DNA from: Bradyrhizobium sp. MOS003
GTDB lineage: Bacteria > Pseudomonadota > Alphaproteobacteria > Rhizobiales > Xanthobacteraceae
DNA: 64,000 nt
NCBI RefSeq assembly: GCF_003020125.1
Contig: NZ_PYFW01000007.1
Span: 248,001 to 312,000 of the forward strand
Direction of reading: 5' to 3'
Under the pieces are notes generated by a model, which saw only the letters and a program-made list of their open reading frames with translations, made no database searches and was not told where the DNA came from. Numbering within the stretch: position 1 is the first letter of the stretch; each line of letters begins with the position of its first letter. The position numbers and the translations under genes are program-made. Below, in pieces: positions 24,906-35,778 of the stretch.

Positions 24906-25214
24906 TCACCGCTCCGGCCATAATTTTGCCGACGCATCCTTGCCGACGACAGTCGCCCATTCGCGAATGCGCCAGCTCTGGATCAGCCCATTGTTCACAT
25001 AGGGGTCTTCCTTCACGAATCTTTCCACGACCGCAGCGCTTTCCCCTTTGAAGAGAATGACTCCGGCATCGAGCGGATCCGTCAGAGCACCCGCAAGGAC
25101 AAGTTCGCCGCGCTCGGCCGCAGCCCAGGCCTTCGTGAGGTGATCGTTGCGAAATTCCTGCCGCCGAGCCTCGTACGTCTCTCCAAACTCCAAAATGAGA
25201 AGATAGTGCTTCAC
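24906..25214 (-). CDS. YciI-like protein
   Basis: 102 aa from GTG 25214, which has GGAGG eight bases upstream. Pattern HYLLILEFG at the N-terminus, then RNDHLTKAWAAAERGELVLAGAL and FVKEDPYVNNGL, as in YCII-related proteins. This is a ferredoxin-like fold with a conserved His and Asp; function in most members is unsettled. It lies downstream of the PaoC-like gene, on its strand, 64 bases away. Confidence 0.85.
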   Translation of the reverse strand: MKHYLLILEFGETYEARRQEFRNDHLTKAWAAAERGELVLAGALTDPLDAGVILFKGESAAVVERFVKEDPYVNNGLIQSWRIREWATVVGKDASAKLWPER

Positions 25215-25278
25215 GAGCCAATCCTCCTTGATCGGGCGCAGGCTGAGGGTCATCGGGGGAGTGTCGACCGTACGGACG

Positions 25279-27525
25279 TCACGTCCGCGATGTGGCGCTC
25301 GTCAGCGGCGGCAAGCCATGCAGCAGCTTGTCGAGCGTGATTGGAAACTCCCGCACGCGCACGCCGGTGGCATTGTAGACTGCGTTCGCAACAGCCGCGC
25401 CTGCACCGCACACGCCCAACTCGCCCACGCCCTTTGCGAGCAGCGGATTGGCCACAGAATCCCGCTCCTCCAGGAAATGGACGTCGATAGCAGGGATGTC
25501 GGCATGCACTGCAACGTGATACTCGCCGAGGTCGCGATTGACGACCTTTCCGGAGCGAGGATCATGGATCAGCTCTTCGGTCAGTGCCCCGCCGATTCCC
25601 AGCACGATGCCGCCGATCGCTTGCGAGGTCGCGGTCTTGAGGTTGAGGATTCGGCCGGCCGCAAACACGCTGCTCCATCGCGCGACCCGCATCTCACCGG
25701 TGACCGCGTGCACCCTGACTTCGCAGAAATGTGCGCCGTAGGATGTCTGGTTGAGGCGGGTGTTGCTCTCGCCCGGCTGGGCCACGCCTTCCACTGCCAA
25801 GCCATTGCCGACGAGGTCGGTGATCGGCCGCCGGATTCCCGGCGCCGTCAGCACGCCGCCCGCCAGCGTGATCGCATCCACCGGCGCACCGGCAGCGGCG
25901 GCAAGCCGGACGCGCAGTTCTGAACACGCAGCATAGACGGCGGAGCCGCTCGTCGTCGCGCCCCAGCTGCCGCCCGAACCGGCGCTTGCGGGATCGTCGG
26001 TATCGCCGAGCCGCACGTCCACCTGCGCGAGCTCCACGCCGAGGAGGTCCGCCACAATCTGCGCAAGGATGGTGTACGTGCCCGTCCCGATATCGGTCAT
26101 CTCGGTTTCCACGGTTACGCGCCCGTCGCCTTCGATTCGCACCCGTGCCCGGCTTGGTCCGAACAGATTGCCGCGTGCCGCAGAGGACATCCCGTACCCG
26201 ACCAGCCATTCGCCGTCCCGGAACGCGCCGGGATCGCGGCTGCGCGTGGGCCAGCCGAAGCGCGCTGCGCCTTGTTTGAGGCACGCGACCAACGCGCGGC
26301 TGGAGAAGGGAACGCCCGTTTCAGGGTGCCGCTCGGGTTCGTTGCGGAGCCGGAATTCGATCGGATCGAGATTCAACGCCTCCGCCAGCTCGTCCATGGC
26401 GCATTCGAGCGCGAGTTGCCCCACCGCTTCGCCCGGCGCGCGCATCGACACGCCGAGCAGTTTGTTGGTACGCACCACCTTGTGGTCCACCTGCCGGTTC
26501 GCGCCCGCATAGAGCAGGTGGGTGGCGAGGCCGGCGGGTTCGAAGAACACTTCGCCTGTCAGTTGATCGGTGATCGTGTCATGCTGGACGAGCGTGAGCT
26601 GTCCGGCCGCATCTGCGCCAAGTCGCAAGCGCTGATAAGTCATCGGACGCCGGCCGGTCATCTCGAACACCTGCTGGCGCGTCATGACGACCTTCACCGG
26701 ACGGCCAAGCTGTTGCGCGGCGATCGCCGCCGCTACGGCCTCCGGCATCACTCCCAGCTTGCCGCCGAAGCCGCCGCCGACGAAGGGCGAGAGGATGCGA
26801 ACCTGCGTAGGTTCCAGGCCCATTACCGTCGCCAGCTGGTCCCTCGTCACGACCGGCGACTGGTAAGATCCATGCAGGGTCAGCTGCCCATCCTGCCAAA
26901 TCGCCACCGAGGCATGCGGCTCCATCGCCGCATGACTCTGGCTGGGAGTCTGCCAGACGGCGTCGACCAGAGCGGATGCCTCGCTTGCGGCATGCGCGAC
27001 ATCGCCTTGTTCGGTATGAATGAGGAAGAGCCCAAAAATATCGTCAGTTGGCGGCAGCGCGGTTTCGCGCGAAGCCACCATGTCGAATACGCCGGGCGCC
27101 GTCTCGAACGTCAGGCGCACGCACAAGGCCGCGGCGCGGGCACGCTCGAGACTGTCTGCGACGACCAGTCCGATCGGCTGGCCGAAATACGCGACTTCCT
27201 CCACCCCCTGCACCGGCGCCGCAGCGCCGGCAAAGCCGCCCCCATTGCGGACCATCCGCTCGTCTCGAATGACCGCAAGCACGCCCGGCATCGCCAGTGC
27301 TTCCGCAGGATCCACCTTGGTAATGCGGCCACATCCGAACGGGGCGCGTAGCAGGACGCCGTGGACCAAGCCATCGGGAAAATGCTCTGCAGCGTAACGC
27401 GCAGTCCCGGTCACTTTGCGCGGTCCGTCGATCCGCGGCAGCTCGGTGCCGACGAGCGGAGCCGGCACGCGGTCGAGCAGGCTGTCCGCGAAGGGCGTAT
27501 CCATCTTCACGATCGCCTCGGTCAT
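25279..27525 (-). CDS. Molybdopterin-binding subunit of aldehyde/xanthine dehydrogenase family (PaoC-like)
   Basis: 748 aa catalytic large subunit that oxidises aldehydes or N-heterocycles at a Mo cofactor. Visible signatures: [11 protein letters not shown] near residue 265, the molybdopterin site; a late [16 protein letters not shown]; and KGVGELGV near 700, whose Glu is the catalytic base. ATG 27525 overlaps the stop of the FAD subunit gene (ATGA). The frame stays open past 27525 to 28044, but that extension is antisense-like and not family-like. It forms a three-subunit enzyme with the two upstream genes. Substrate preference cannot be read. Confidence 0.93.
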   Translation of the reverse strand: MTEAIVKMDTPFADSLLDRVPAPLVGTELPRIDGPRKVTGTARYAAEHFPDGLVHGVLLRAPFGCGRITKVDPAEALAMPGVLAVIRDERMVRNGGGFAGAAAPVQGVEEVAYFGQPIGLVVADSLERARAAALCVRLTFETAPGVFDMVASRETALPPTDDIFGLFLIHTEQGDVAHAASEASALVDAVWQTPSQSHAAMEPHASVAIWQDGQLTLHGSYQSPVVTRDQLATVMGLEPTQVRILSPFVGGGFGGKLGVMPEAVAAAIAAQQLGRPVKVVMTRQQVFEMTGRRPMTYQRLRLGADAAGQLTLVQHDTITDQLTGEVFFEPAGLATHLLYAGANRQVDHKVVRTNKLLGVSMRAPGEAVGQLALECAMDELAEALNLDPIEFRLRNEPERHPETGVPFSSRALVACLKQGAARFGWPTRSRDPGAFRDGEWLVGYGMSSAARGNLFGPSRARVRIEGDGRVTVETEMTDIGTGTYTILAQIVADLLGVELAQVDVRLGDTDDPASAGSGGSWGATTSGSAVYAACSELRVRLAAAAGAPVDAITLAGGVLTAPGIRRPITDLVGNGLAVEGVAQPGESNTRLNQTSYGAHFCEVRVHAVTGEMRVARWSSVFAAGRILNLKTATSQAIGGIVLGIGGALTEELIHDPRSGKVVNRDLGEYHVAVHADIPAIDVHFLEERDSVANPLLAKGVGELGVCGAGAAVANAVYNATGVRVREFPITLDKLLHGLPPLTSATSRT

Positions 27526-28511
27526 GGCACATTCCCCGTCAGATCCGTGAGGCAGGCGGCGAGTGTCCGCCGCAGCAGTGTTATCTTGAAGTCGTTGCCG
27601 CCCTGGCCCTGCGCCTCGGCCGTCACTGCATCCGCACAGCGTTCGAACAGCGCTTGGCTTGGCGTTTGGCCGATCAGCAATGCCTCCGCCGTGCGGTCCC
27701 GCCAGGGCATGGGAGCCACGCCGCCGAAGGCCATGGCCGCTTGCACGATCATGCCATCTTCGACGGCAAGCGTGGCGGCGACCGAAACGAGTGCGAAGGC
27801 ATAGGAGGCGCGATCGCGCACTTTGCGATAACGCTGACGGCCGTTCAGGGGGGCAGGCAGCACTACAGCGGTGATCAGTTCGCCTGGCGCGAGCGTATGG
27901 TCGATGTGCGGCGTCTCGCCCGGCAGACGATAAAGCGCATCGAGCGCACGGACCTCCATCTGGCCGTCCCGCTGCCGCGTCTCCACCCTCGCATCCAGGG
28001 CACGCATCGCCACGGCCATGTCCGACGGATGAGACGCGATGCAATGGGCAGACGTGCCGAGGATCGCCATGATTCGGTTGAACCCGCCGATCGCCGCGCA
28101 GCCGGTTCCCGGTTCGCGCTTGTTGCAGGGTGAAGCAGGGTCGTAGAAGTAGTAGCAGCGGGTCCGCTGCAGCAGGTTGCCGCCGGTCGTCGCCTTGTTC
28201 CGCAGCTGTCCTGAAGCGCCCGCGAGGATCGCCTGCGACAGTAGCGGATAGCGCGCCCGCACCAGCGGGTGTGCCGCCAGCTCCGCGTTGGTCACCAGCG
28301 CGCCGATGCGCAAGCCACCATCCGGCGTTTCCGCCATGGTGCGCAGATCGAGCCCGCCGATATCTATCAGCTGCGGCGGCCGCTCGATGCCCAGCTTCAT
28401 GAGATCCAGCAGGTTGGTGCCTCCGGCGATAAAGCGCGCGTCTGGACGATCCGCGGCGGCCTGAAGCGCGTCTGCTTCATTGCCCGCACGAAGGTACTCG
28501 AAGGGCATCAT
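27522..28511 (-). CDS. FAD-binding subunit with Fe-S insertion (PaoB-like)
   Basis: 329 aa medium subunit of the molybdenum hydroxylase. FAD-binding [17 protein letters not shown] near residue 33 and the second site [15 protein letters not shown]. It then has the Cys pattern [20 protein letters not shown] with a further Cys in [11 protein letters not shown]. That pattern is the extra 4Fe-4S cluster loop of PaoB-type subunits, absent from xanthine oxidase FAD domains. The start overlaps the upstream stop (ATGA), as does its own stop with the next start: three subunits translated together. Confidence 0.93.
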   Translation of the reverse strand: MMPFEYLRAGNEADALQAAADRPDARFIAGGTNLLDLMKLGIERPPQLIDIGGLDLRTMAETPDGGLRIGALVTNAELAAHPLVRARYPLLSQAILAGASGQLRNKATTGGNLLQRTRCYYFYDPASPCNKREPGTGCAAIGGFNRIMAILGTSAHCIASHPSDMAVAMRALDARVETRQRDGQMEVRALDALYRLPGETPHIDHTLAPGELITAVVLPAPLNGRQRYRKVRDRASYAFALVSVAATLAVEDGMIVQAAMAFGGVAPMPWRDRTAEALLIGQTPSQALFERCADAVTAEAQGQGGNDFKITLLRRTLAACLTDLTGNVP

Positions 28512-29047
28512 GTGGAAGCTCCTTCGTCGCCTGCGTAACGCTGGATCGCCTCGACGATGCGCGGATAGGCGGCGCAGCGGCAAAGATTGCCGCTCATGCG
28601 CTCGCGAATCTCTGCTGCGGTGATCGCCTCGGCAGGGGCATGCTCGCCGACATGGCTCGGCCAGCCTGCGCGCCATTCCTCGAGCATCCCCATCGCGGAA
28701 CAAATCTGGCCAGCGGTGCAATAGCCGCATTGCAAGCCATCCGCCGCGACGAATGCCGCCTGGAGCGGGTGTAGCGCGTCCGTCGTGCCAAGGCCCTCGA
28801 TCGTCGTGATGTTGTCCGCGCCGTGCATTGCGGCCAGTGAAAGGCAGCTGTTGATGCGGCGGCCGTTCACCAGCACAGTGCAGGCACCGCACTGACCGTG
28901 ATCGCAGCCCTTCTTGGTACCGGTCAGCCGAAGATGCTCGCGCAAGGCGTCGAGCAGCGTGACGCGTGCATCCAATTCCAGGCGATGAGACACGCCATTC
29001 ACGGTCAACGTCACGGCGACGTTGGCGTTTGCTTCGATCCAGGGCAC
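28508..29047 (-). CDS. 2Fe-2S subunit (PaoA-like)
   Basis: 179 aa small subunit with two 2Fe-2S clusters: plant-type ligands [16 protein letters not shown] with a Cys in INSC, then [10 protein letters not shown] and GNLCRC. GTG 29047 was chosen for the GAGG six bases upstream; a frame open to 29143 has no SD. E. coli PaoA carries a Tat signal; none is visible here, so this complex is probably cytoplasmic. First subunit gene, 43 bases after the SnoaL-like gene. Confidence 0.92.
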   Translation of the reverse strand: MPWIEANANVAVTLTVNGVSHRLELDARVTLLDALREHLRLTGTKKGCDHGQCGACTVLVNGRRINSCLSLAAMHGADNITTIEGLGTTDALHPLQAAFVAADGLQCGYCTAGQICSAMGMLEEWRAGWPSHVGEHAPAEAITAAEIRERMSGNLCRCAAYPRIVEAIQRYAGDEGAST

Positions 29048-29090
29048 TGATTTCCTCTTGAGAAAGCCAAATGAATGGGAGTTCGTCGTC

Positions 29091-29603
29091 TCAATCAGCC
29101 CGCGGAGGCGATGCGAGCGCAGCCTTGAAGGCGGGGATGTCAAGGAAAGCTGTGACGGCGACGATCCGCTGGCCCTTGACCGTCATGATCCACATATAGC
29201 TGTTCTCGTAGGAGGTGCCGTTGATGAGTTCGGCCCTTCCGTCCCAATGGACCAGCACATCGTCGCCGTCCGCCCAGACCTTGCGGACGCTGGGCTTGAG
29301 GGGTGTTTTCAACCGCGCGGCCAGTGGGCGCGCGGCCGCCGCCAGCAGCGCATCGCGGCTGTCATAGGTCTTCGCGACCTCGGGATCGGCGCCGACGATC
29401 TGCCACGTCGCGTCCTCGGCGAGGAGAGTGAAGACATCTCCTTCTCCGCGAGACCAGCGTTCGAAGGCGGCGTTGATGAAGGTCCGATTCTGTTCTTCTG
29501 CCGATGAACTCATGCGGCTGTTGTCCTGTGCCCGGCCGAGGCTCTGCGTGGCGAGCACGACCGCGCCTGCGAGGAGCATCGCTAGCTTGGGGGGCATGTT
29601 CAC
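29091..29603 (-). CDS. Secreted SnoaL/NTF2-like protein
   Basis: 170 aa. Signal peptide about residues 1-25 (MLLAGAVVLATQSLGRAQ), then an NTF2-like cone fold pattern: NAAFERWSRGEGDVFTLLAE, WQIVG and a YENSYMWIMTVKGQRI sheet. Such proteins act as isomerases, binding proteins or have no known activity. It lies just upstream of the molybdenum enzyme genes on the same strand. Confidence 0.82.
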   Translation of the reverse strand: MNMPPKLAMLLAGAVVLATQSLGRAQDNSRMSSSAEEQNRTFINAAFERWSRGEGDVFTLLAEDATWQIVGADPEVAKTYDSRDALLAAAARPLAARLKTPLKPSVRKVWADGDDVLVHWDGRAELINGTSYENSYMWIMTVKGQRIVAVTAFLDIPAFKAALASPPRAD

Positions 29604-29682
29604 ACGTCTCCGATCCGCGGCGTTGAAACCTCGTACCGCTAATAGCGCGAGCCCTTGTTTGGTTCGTCTCCGAAATGTCGCG

Positions 29683-30618
29683 TCAGCGGGGACGGCTGGT
29701 CACCGGTGTCTCGGTCCTCGTCTGCGCGAAGTCTCGCTCGAACATGAAGCGCTTGAACGCCTGGATAGCGGGGGACGGGTGTGCGGTCTCGGGTGTGTAG
29801 AGACAGGCGGGCCACATCCGTCGATTCCAATCCGGCAACACTTCGACGAGCCGCCCGGCGCGCAAATGCTCCTCGGCAATAAAGTCAAGAAGACGGACGA
29901 TGCCGACATGATGCAGCGCTCCAGCCACCAGCAGCGGTGCGTCATTGACCACGAGACCGCAATCGGGCGCGATCGATCGGGCATCGCCGGCATCGTTCAG
30001 GAAGTCCCAGCTGTGCGGCTTGCCCGTGACGTCGTCGATCAGCCTGACGCAGTTGTGATGGGCGATATCTTCCGGCGTCTCTGGCACCCCCCGCGCCGCG
30101 AGATAGGAGGGCGTTGCGCACGTCACCACGCGGCTTTGCAGGATAGCCTGTTTGTCCAACCCGCGCGCATCGGGGTCGCCGAAACGGATCGCCACATCGA
30201 CCCCCTCGGCCAGCAGATTGTCGATCCGGTCGCGAACCAGCACGTCGATCCGCAATCGAGGATGCGCACGCAGCAGCTCGGGCAGAGCGGGCATGAGCAG
30301 GAAGGGACCGAAGGCGGCGTCCGTCGAAACCCGCAAACGACCGCGCACCTCTGCGAGCGAGTCGGGCGTTGCGATCGCGCCGAGCCGCTCCATCAACGGC
30401 GTCACTTCCTCCAGGAAGCCGCGCCCTTGATCGGTCAGCTTCAGCGCGCGGCTGTTTCGATCGAACAGCCGCATGCCGGTCCGCTCTTCCAAACGCGCGA
30501 TGGCCTTGCCGACGCCGGAGCGCGAGAGTCCGACCTGATCGGCGGCGCGGGCATAGCTTCCCGCCTTCGCAACCGCGACGAAGACGGTGATGCCGCCGAT
30601 GATTCTACCGTCGAACAC
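29683..30618 (-). CDS. LysR-family transcriptional regulator
   Basis: 311 aa from GTG 30618, with AAGGGA six bases upstream. HTH FVAVAKAGSYARAADQVG, SGVGKAIARLEERTG; C-terminal sugar-binding-like domain with the usual SLAEVRGRLRVS linker. It lies between the aldo/keto reductase gene (upstream) and the SnoaL/Pao genes (downstream), all on one strand, so it may regulate the Pao-like operon or be read through from the reductase. Confidence 0.9.
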   Translation of the reverse strand: MFDGRIIGGITVFVAVAKAGSYARAADQVGLSRSGVGKAIARLEERTGMRLFDRNSRALKLTDQGRGFLEEVTPLMERLGAIATPDSLAEVRGRLRVSTDAAFGPFLLMPALPELLRAHPRLRIDVLVRDRIDNLLAEGVDVAIRFGDPDARGLDKQAILQSRVVTCATPSYLAARGVPETPEDIAHHNCVRLIDDVTGKPHSWDFLNDAGDARSIAPDCGLVVNDAPLLVAGALHHVGIVRLLDFIAEEHLRAGRLVEVLPDWNRRMWPACLYTPETAHPSPAIQAFKRFMFERDFAQTRTETPVTSRPR

Positions 30619-30707
30619 GCGATTCCCTTTGCTTCTGGCCGAGCTCGGCGCAGGTATTTTCGTCCACGGGATATGGTCACATCGGGGCGGCAGCCGATGG
30701 TGACGAT

Positions 30708-31826
<1,119 letters not shown>

Positions 31827-31845
31827 TCAAAAATGGAAAACGTCC

Positions 31846-32742
31846 ATGGATTGGAACGACCTGCGCTATTTCCTGGCCGTAGCGCGGACCAGCAGCCTTA
31901 CCCTGGCTTCAACAAACCTCCGGGTGAGCCAGTCCACCGTGAGCCGCCGCGTCATCGAGCTCGAGGAGAGCCTCGGCATGACGCTCTTCCAGAGACATCA
32001 GACCGGATATTTCCTGACAGACGAGGGGCGGGAGGTGTTCCGGCAGGCGGAGCTCGTCGAGGACAGCATCATGGCTCTTCAGCGAAGTGCGGCAGGTCTC
32101 GACAGCAAGCCCACGGGGACCGTGAGGCTCGCAACCTCCGAGAGTCTCGCGACGGACCTCGTCATCCCCGCCCTAGCGCCATTCCGAGGGCTCTATCCGG
32201 ACATCTGCCTGGAGATCATCACCAGCACGGCCACGGCGGAGCTTGACCGCCGTGAGGCGGACATCGCGCTTCGTGTCGTTCGGCCTGCGCGAGGCAACCT
32301 GAAGGTCCGACGCGTGGGCCACATGGCTTACTCCGTCTATGGCAGCCGCGACTATCTCGAGCGGCATCCATATGTTGAGGGCGAACCACTCGGAGGGCGG
32401 CACTTCATCGCCTGGGATGACAGCCACGCGCATCTGCCCGCCGCGGAGTGGCTTGCAAGAGAGCATCCCGGCTGCAAAATCGCGCTCGTCACCAGCAGCC
32501 TGCCTGCACAGATCGCCGCGGTGCGGGCGGGTCTCGGCCTGGCAGTCGTTCCAGATTTCCTGACGCTGAAGGACGACTTCATTCGCGTCATCCCCAACGA
32601 TCAGATGTTCAACGCCAGCGTCTGGTTGGTGACCCACGCTGACCTGGCTGGGTCCGCCCGCGTCCGCGCCGTCGCGGATTTCCTTTCAGAGCAGGTGATG
32701 CGGTCGAACCCCGAACTTTCCGGACGCTGGATGGGTGCTTGA
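31846..32742 (+). CDS. LysR-family transcriptional regulator
   Basis: 298 aa, ATG 31846 (MDWNDLRYFLAVARTSSLTL). HTH STNLRVSQSTVSRRVIELEE and substrate-binding domain. Probably controls the divergent aldo/keto reductase gene. Its last 57 bp overlap the convergent membrane-protein gene. Confidence 0.92.
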   Translation: MDWNDLRYFLAVARTSSLTLASTNLRVSQSTVSRRVIELEESLGMTLFQRHQTGYFLTDEGREVFRQAELVEDSIMALQRSAAGLDSKPTGTVRLATSESLATDLVIPALAPFRGLYPDICLEIITSTATAELDRREADIALRVVRPARGNLKVRRVGHMAYSVYGSRDYLERHPYVEGEPLGGRHFIAWDDSHAHLPAAEWLAREHPGCKIALVTSSLPAQIAAVRAGLGLAVVPDFLTLKDDFIRVIPNDQMFNASVWLVTHADLAGSARVRAVADFLSEQVMRSNPELSGRWMGA

Positions 32743-34071
32743 CCTCGCCAGCGCCATCATCACCACAAACGTCGCAACCCACACCATCCTTGCGCCGTAG
32801 CGGTCGTGGGGCCCCGAGATCACGGCGCAGATGAAGGCGTTGCCGAGCAGCGCCAGCGTCACGGTCGCCGCCAGCAATGTCAGGTCGTCGAGCCGGCGGT
32901 GCGCCAGCGCCTGGCCGAGCAGGCCGACCAGCGCCAGCATCGAGGCCAGCGCGACCGGCACGTGCAGCCAGTTGATGGCGGTGAAGTCGAGCTGCCAATT
33001 CTGCTGCCGCGCCGCGCGCATCGGCGCGACCTGGGCAGGGACATGGCGCTCGATGATGCCACGGGTGTGCGGGATCCAGCCATTAGTGCCTTCGCCGGTC
33101 GCCACATGCAGCAATTGCTGGCCCATCGCTCGCAGCGCCGCGCCGGCCTGCCAGGCCGGATACTCCTTCAGCGACTGCACGACGATGGTGCCCATCTCAT
33201 CGTTCATGCCTTCGAAGCGGCCGAGCGTGTTGAACACGCTCTTGCCCCACAGGAACTCGTCGGCGCTCGCCGGCAGCTCGTTGCGATACGGGCACAGCTT
33301 GTAGCGTTCGTGCGGGCAATGGTCATTGAGATAGCGCGCGACGATGCCGTCCTGCATCATGCGGCCGAAGGCGACGCCGGTACCGCCGGGCGTCCAGGCC
33401 AGCTTGCCGGACAGTGCATAATTCGCCGAGACCAGCATCAGGCCGCCCGCAACGATGGTGAGGCTGGCCTGCGCCAATCCGGCCAGCGGCAGGCGCTCCT
33501 TCAGAAACGGCCGGCCGATCCAGCCCGCGACGCAAAGACCGAGCAGCACGCCGAGCGTGGCGCTGTGGGTCGCCGCGGCAAAGGCGGTGAAGACGAACAG
33601 CGAGATCTTCTCGACCGTCGAGGTGCGGCCTGCGCCCACAATCAGCAGGAACAGCGACAGTACCGAAAGCCCGGCAAAGATGTCGGTGAGCAGCATGCTC
33701 GCGAGCCAAGGCAGCGCGGTCGACAGCATCAGGCCGAGGCTAATCGCGACGAAGCGGAAGGTCTGCATCATCGAGAGCACGCGAAGCGTGAGCTGCAACA
33801 GCCACAGCGTCGCCAGCGACTGGACCGCGAGGTTGATCCAGAAGCCGAAGCTCTCGCCATAGTGCAGATAGAGGCCGAACACCGTTGAGCGGCTGGGGAC
33901 GAGATAGCCCTCGTACCAGCGCGCCAGATAGCCGCCGGTATCCCATTGCAACAACGGATAGCCATTCCAGAACGCCGGCGCGATCATCAGCAGGGGCAGG
34001 GCCACCGCCGCCACGCGCAGCCAAAAATTATCAGCGGCGCGCGCGCGCAATCGATCGGTGGTGATGCTCAA
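32686..34071 (-). CDS. Polytopic membrane protein, unknown function
   Basis: 461 aa from TTG 34071, which has GGGGAG upstream; ATG 34134 and ATG 34101 are alternatives. About ten hydrophobic segments. A first-loop motif with NGYPLLQWDTGGYLARWYEG resembles the acidic first loop of GT-C glycosyltransferases. A long soluble loop around residues 215-345 (NDHCPHERYKLCPYRNELPA) has two cysteines. It could be a GT-C-like enzyme but I do not recognise a family. Overlaps the LysR gene tail-to-tail by 57 bp. Confidence 0.75.
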   Translation of the reverse strand: MSITTDRLRARAADNFWLRVAAVALPLLMIAPAFWNGYPLLQWDTGGYLARWYEGYLVPSRSTVFGLYLHYGESFGFWINLAVQSLATLWLLQLTLRVLSMMQTFRFVAISLGLMLSTALPWLASMLLTDIFAGLSVLSLFLLIVGAGRTSTVEKISLFVFTAFAAATHSATLGVLLGLCVAGWIGRPFLKERLPLAGLAQASLTIVAGGLMLVSANYALSGKLAWTPGGTGVAFGRMMQDGIVARYLNDHCPHERYKLCPYRNELPASADEFLWGKSVFNTLGRFEGMNDEMGTIVVQSLKEYPAWQAGAALRAMGQQLLHVATGEGTNGWIPHTRGIIERHVPAQVAPMRAARQQNWQLDFTAINWLHVPVALASMLALVGLLGQALAHRRLDDLTLLAATVTLALLGNAFICAVISGPHDRYGARMVWVATFVVMMALARSSTHPASGKFGVRPHHLL

Positions 34072-34361
34072 ATTCGCTCCCCGTCCTCGCTGTGGAACCA
34101 TGCCCGCAATAACGGTGGGCGGAGAATTCACCAATAGTTTGATGCCGTCCGGCTTGAATTTGGCGAAACTCTGACCACTTTGAGCCGACCTCGCTGATTG
34201 GTCTCCGAAAGAAACTGTTGTGTTTCAACGTCTTGTCGTGGTTTCGCGAGGCAAGGCGCTGTTCACTCTCAGGCAAGCCGGTCAGGACTTCGTCGCCTAG
34301 ACTGTGCTATAGAGCAGGTCAAACGAGCCCATTCGAAGAGCAAATCCCAAAGAGCAAATCC

Positions 34362-35186
34362 ATGACAGTGCATCAGGTCAATCCGGGAGGAAAGCTCGCA
34401 TCGCTCGATCCGATCTGGGAGCGGATCCGGGGCGAAGCGGAGGACATCGTCCGTCGCGAGCCCGAGCTTGCGACCTTCATCTATTCGACGGTGCTGCATC
34501 ACAGCCGCCTGGAAGATTCGGTGATCCACCGCGTCGCCGACCGGCTCGATCACTCTGCGCTGTCGGGTGACCTCGTGCGCCAGACCTATGGCGAGGCGCT
34601 GCGCGACGATCCCGATCTCGGCAACGCTTTCCGCGCCGATCTCGTCGCGGTCTACGACCGCGATCCCGCGACCTCGCGCTTCATCGATCCCTTGCTCTAC
34701 TTCAAGGGCTTTCACGCGATCCAGACCCATCGCCTGGCGCACTGGCTCTGGCTGAAGGGCCGCAAGGATTTCGCGTATTATCTCCAGAGCCGCGCCTCCG
34801 CGGTCTTCCAGACCGACATCAATCCCGCCGCACGCATCGGCCGCGGCATCTTCCTCGACCACGCCACCGGCTTCGTCTGCGGCGAGACGGCGGTGATCGA
34901 GGACGACGTCTCGATCCTGCACGGCGTCACGCTCGGCGGCACCGGCAAGGAGAACGAGGACCGTCATCCGAAGATCCGCCATGGCGTCCTGATCGGCGCC
35001 GGCGCAAAAATCCTCGGCAACATCGAGATCGGCCATTGCGCGCGCATCGCCGCGGGCTCGGTCGTGGTCAAGCCGGTGCCGCACAACGTCACGGTCGCGG
35101 GCGTGCCCGCCAAGATCGTCGGCGAGGCCGGCTGCGCCGAGCCGTCGCGCACCATGGATCAGATGATCAACGCGACGGGGCTTTGA
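34362..35186 (+). CDS. cysE: Serine O-acetyltransferase
   Basis: 274 aa enzyme making O-acetylserine from serine and acetyl-CoA, the first step of cysteine synthesis. The helical N-terminal domain includes LDPIWERIRGEAEDIVRREP; the C-terminal left-handed beta-helix carries DINPAARIGRGIFLDHATG, with the catalytic His of the family, and HGVTLGGTGKENEDRHP. ATG 34362 gives MTVHQVNPGG; the region before it contains a 13-bp direct repeat of AGAGCAAATCC type. A clear terminator follows. Confidence 0.95.
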   Translation: MTVHQVNPGGKLASLDPIWERIRGEAEDIVRREPELATFIYSTVLHHSRLEDSVIHRVADRLDHSALSGDLVRQTYGEALRDDPDLGNAFRADLVAVYDRDPATSRFIDPLLYFKGFHAIQTHRLAHWLWLKGRKDFAYYLQSRASAVFQTDINPAARIGRGIFLDHATGFVCGETAVIEDDVSILHGVTLGGTGKENEDRHPKIRHGVLIGAGAKILGNIEIGHCARIAAGSVVVKPVPHNVTVAGVPAKIVGEAGCAEPSRTMDQMINATGL

Positions 35187-35199
35187 GCTCGCGTGTAAG

Positions 35200-35221
35200 G
35201 GCTGGATTCTCCAGCCTTTTT
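35200..35221 (+). terminator. Intrinsic terminator after cysE
   Basis: GGCTGGA, loop TTC, TCCAGCC, then TTTTT: a compact perfect hairpin with U-tract 13 bases after the cysE stop. Confidence 0.92.
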
Positions 35222-35309
35222 CGTCCCCAAATTCTTTGGCAATTCATGCTGGCGGTTCGTCGCGTCTCGTCCTAAAACGCGGCCTGCCATTTTCGATCGG
35301 AGACTTGCC

Positions 35310-35528
35310 GTGGACGTGAAAGAAGTCAGAAAGCTCGATGCGTATCTGAAGCGCGTATTCGGCAATCCCAAGATCCGCGTCGTGCCGCGGCCCAAGAAGG
35401 ACGATTCCGCCGAAGTCTATATCGGCGAGGAGTTCATCGGCGTGCTGTTCGTCGACGACGAGGACGACGATCGCTCGTTCCAGTTCCAGATGGCGATCCT
35501 CGAGGACGATCTCGTCGATCAGGAATAA
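35310..35528 (+). CDS. DUF3126 family protein
   Basis: 72 aa from GTG 35310. Reads MDVKEVRKLDAYLKRVFGNP then KIRVVPRPKKDDSAEVYIGE and an acidic DDEDDDRSFQFQM segment, as in DUF3126, a small family confined to alphaproteobacteria; function unknown. Confidence 0.9.
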   Translation: MDVKEVRKLDAYLKRVFGNPKIRVVPRPKKDDSAEVYIGEEFIGVLFVDDEDDDRSFQFQMAILEDDLVDQE

Positions 35529-35538
35529 GTCTCTCCTC

Positions 35539-35619
35539 CGTCATTGCGAGCGCAGCGAAGCAATCCAGGAATGTTTCCGCAGAGGGATTCTGGATTGCTT
35601 CGCTGCGCTCGCAATGACG
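35539..35619. repeat. Long perfect inverted repeat (Bradyrhizobium-type palindrome)
   Basis: 29-bp perfect arms (35539-35567 and 35591-35619) beginning CGTCATTGCGAGCGCAGCGA, with a 23-base centre. It would form a very stable cruciform or RNA hairpin and may terminate the DUF3126 transcript. Such CATTGCGAGCG elements are widely repeated in Bradyrhizobium. The remaining bases to 35778 show nothing. Confidence 0.92.
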
Positions 35620-35778
35620 AACAGAAGCTTCACAACTGCCCCATGACGACATCAAAGCGCTAAATTCGACTTCGGAAAATACGAACAATCACAGGCGCTT
35701 GGCTACTGTGCATGGGGTTGTTTTCGCAATTTCACTTCGGACAGTTTTCACAAAAGACCTGGGCCGAACGGGCCCCGC

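Noticed and set aside
27525-28044. N-terminal extension of the molybdenum subunit to 921 residues
   Set aside because: The extension overlaps the FAD subunit gene in another frame and has antisense-like composition; the ATGA junction at 27525 fits an operon.
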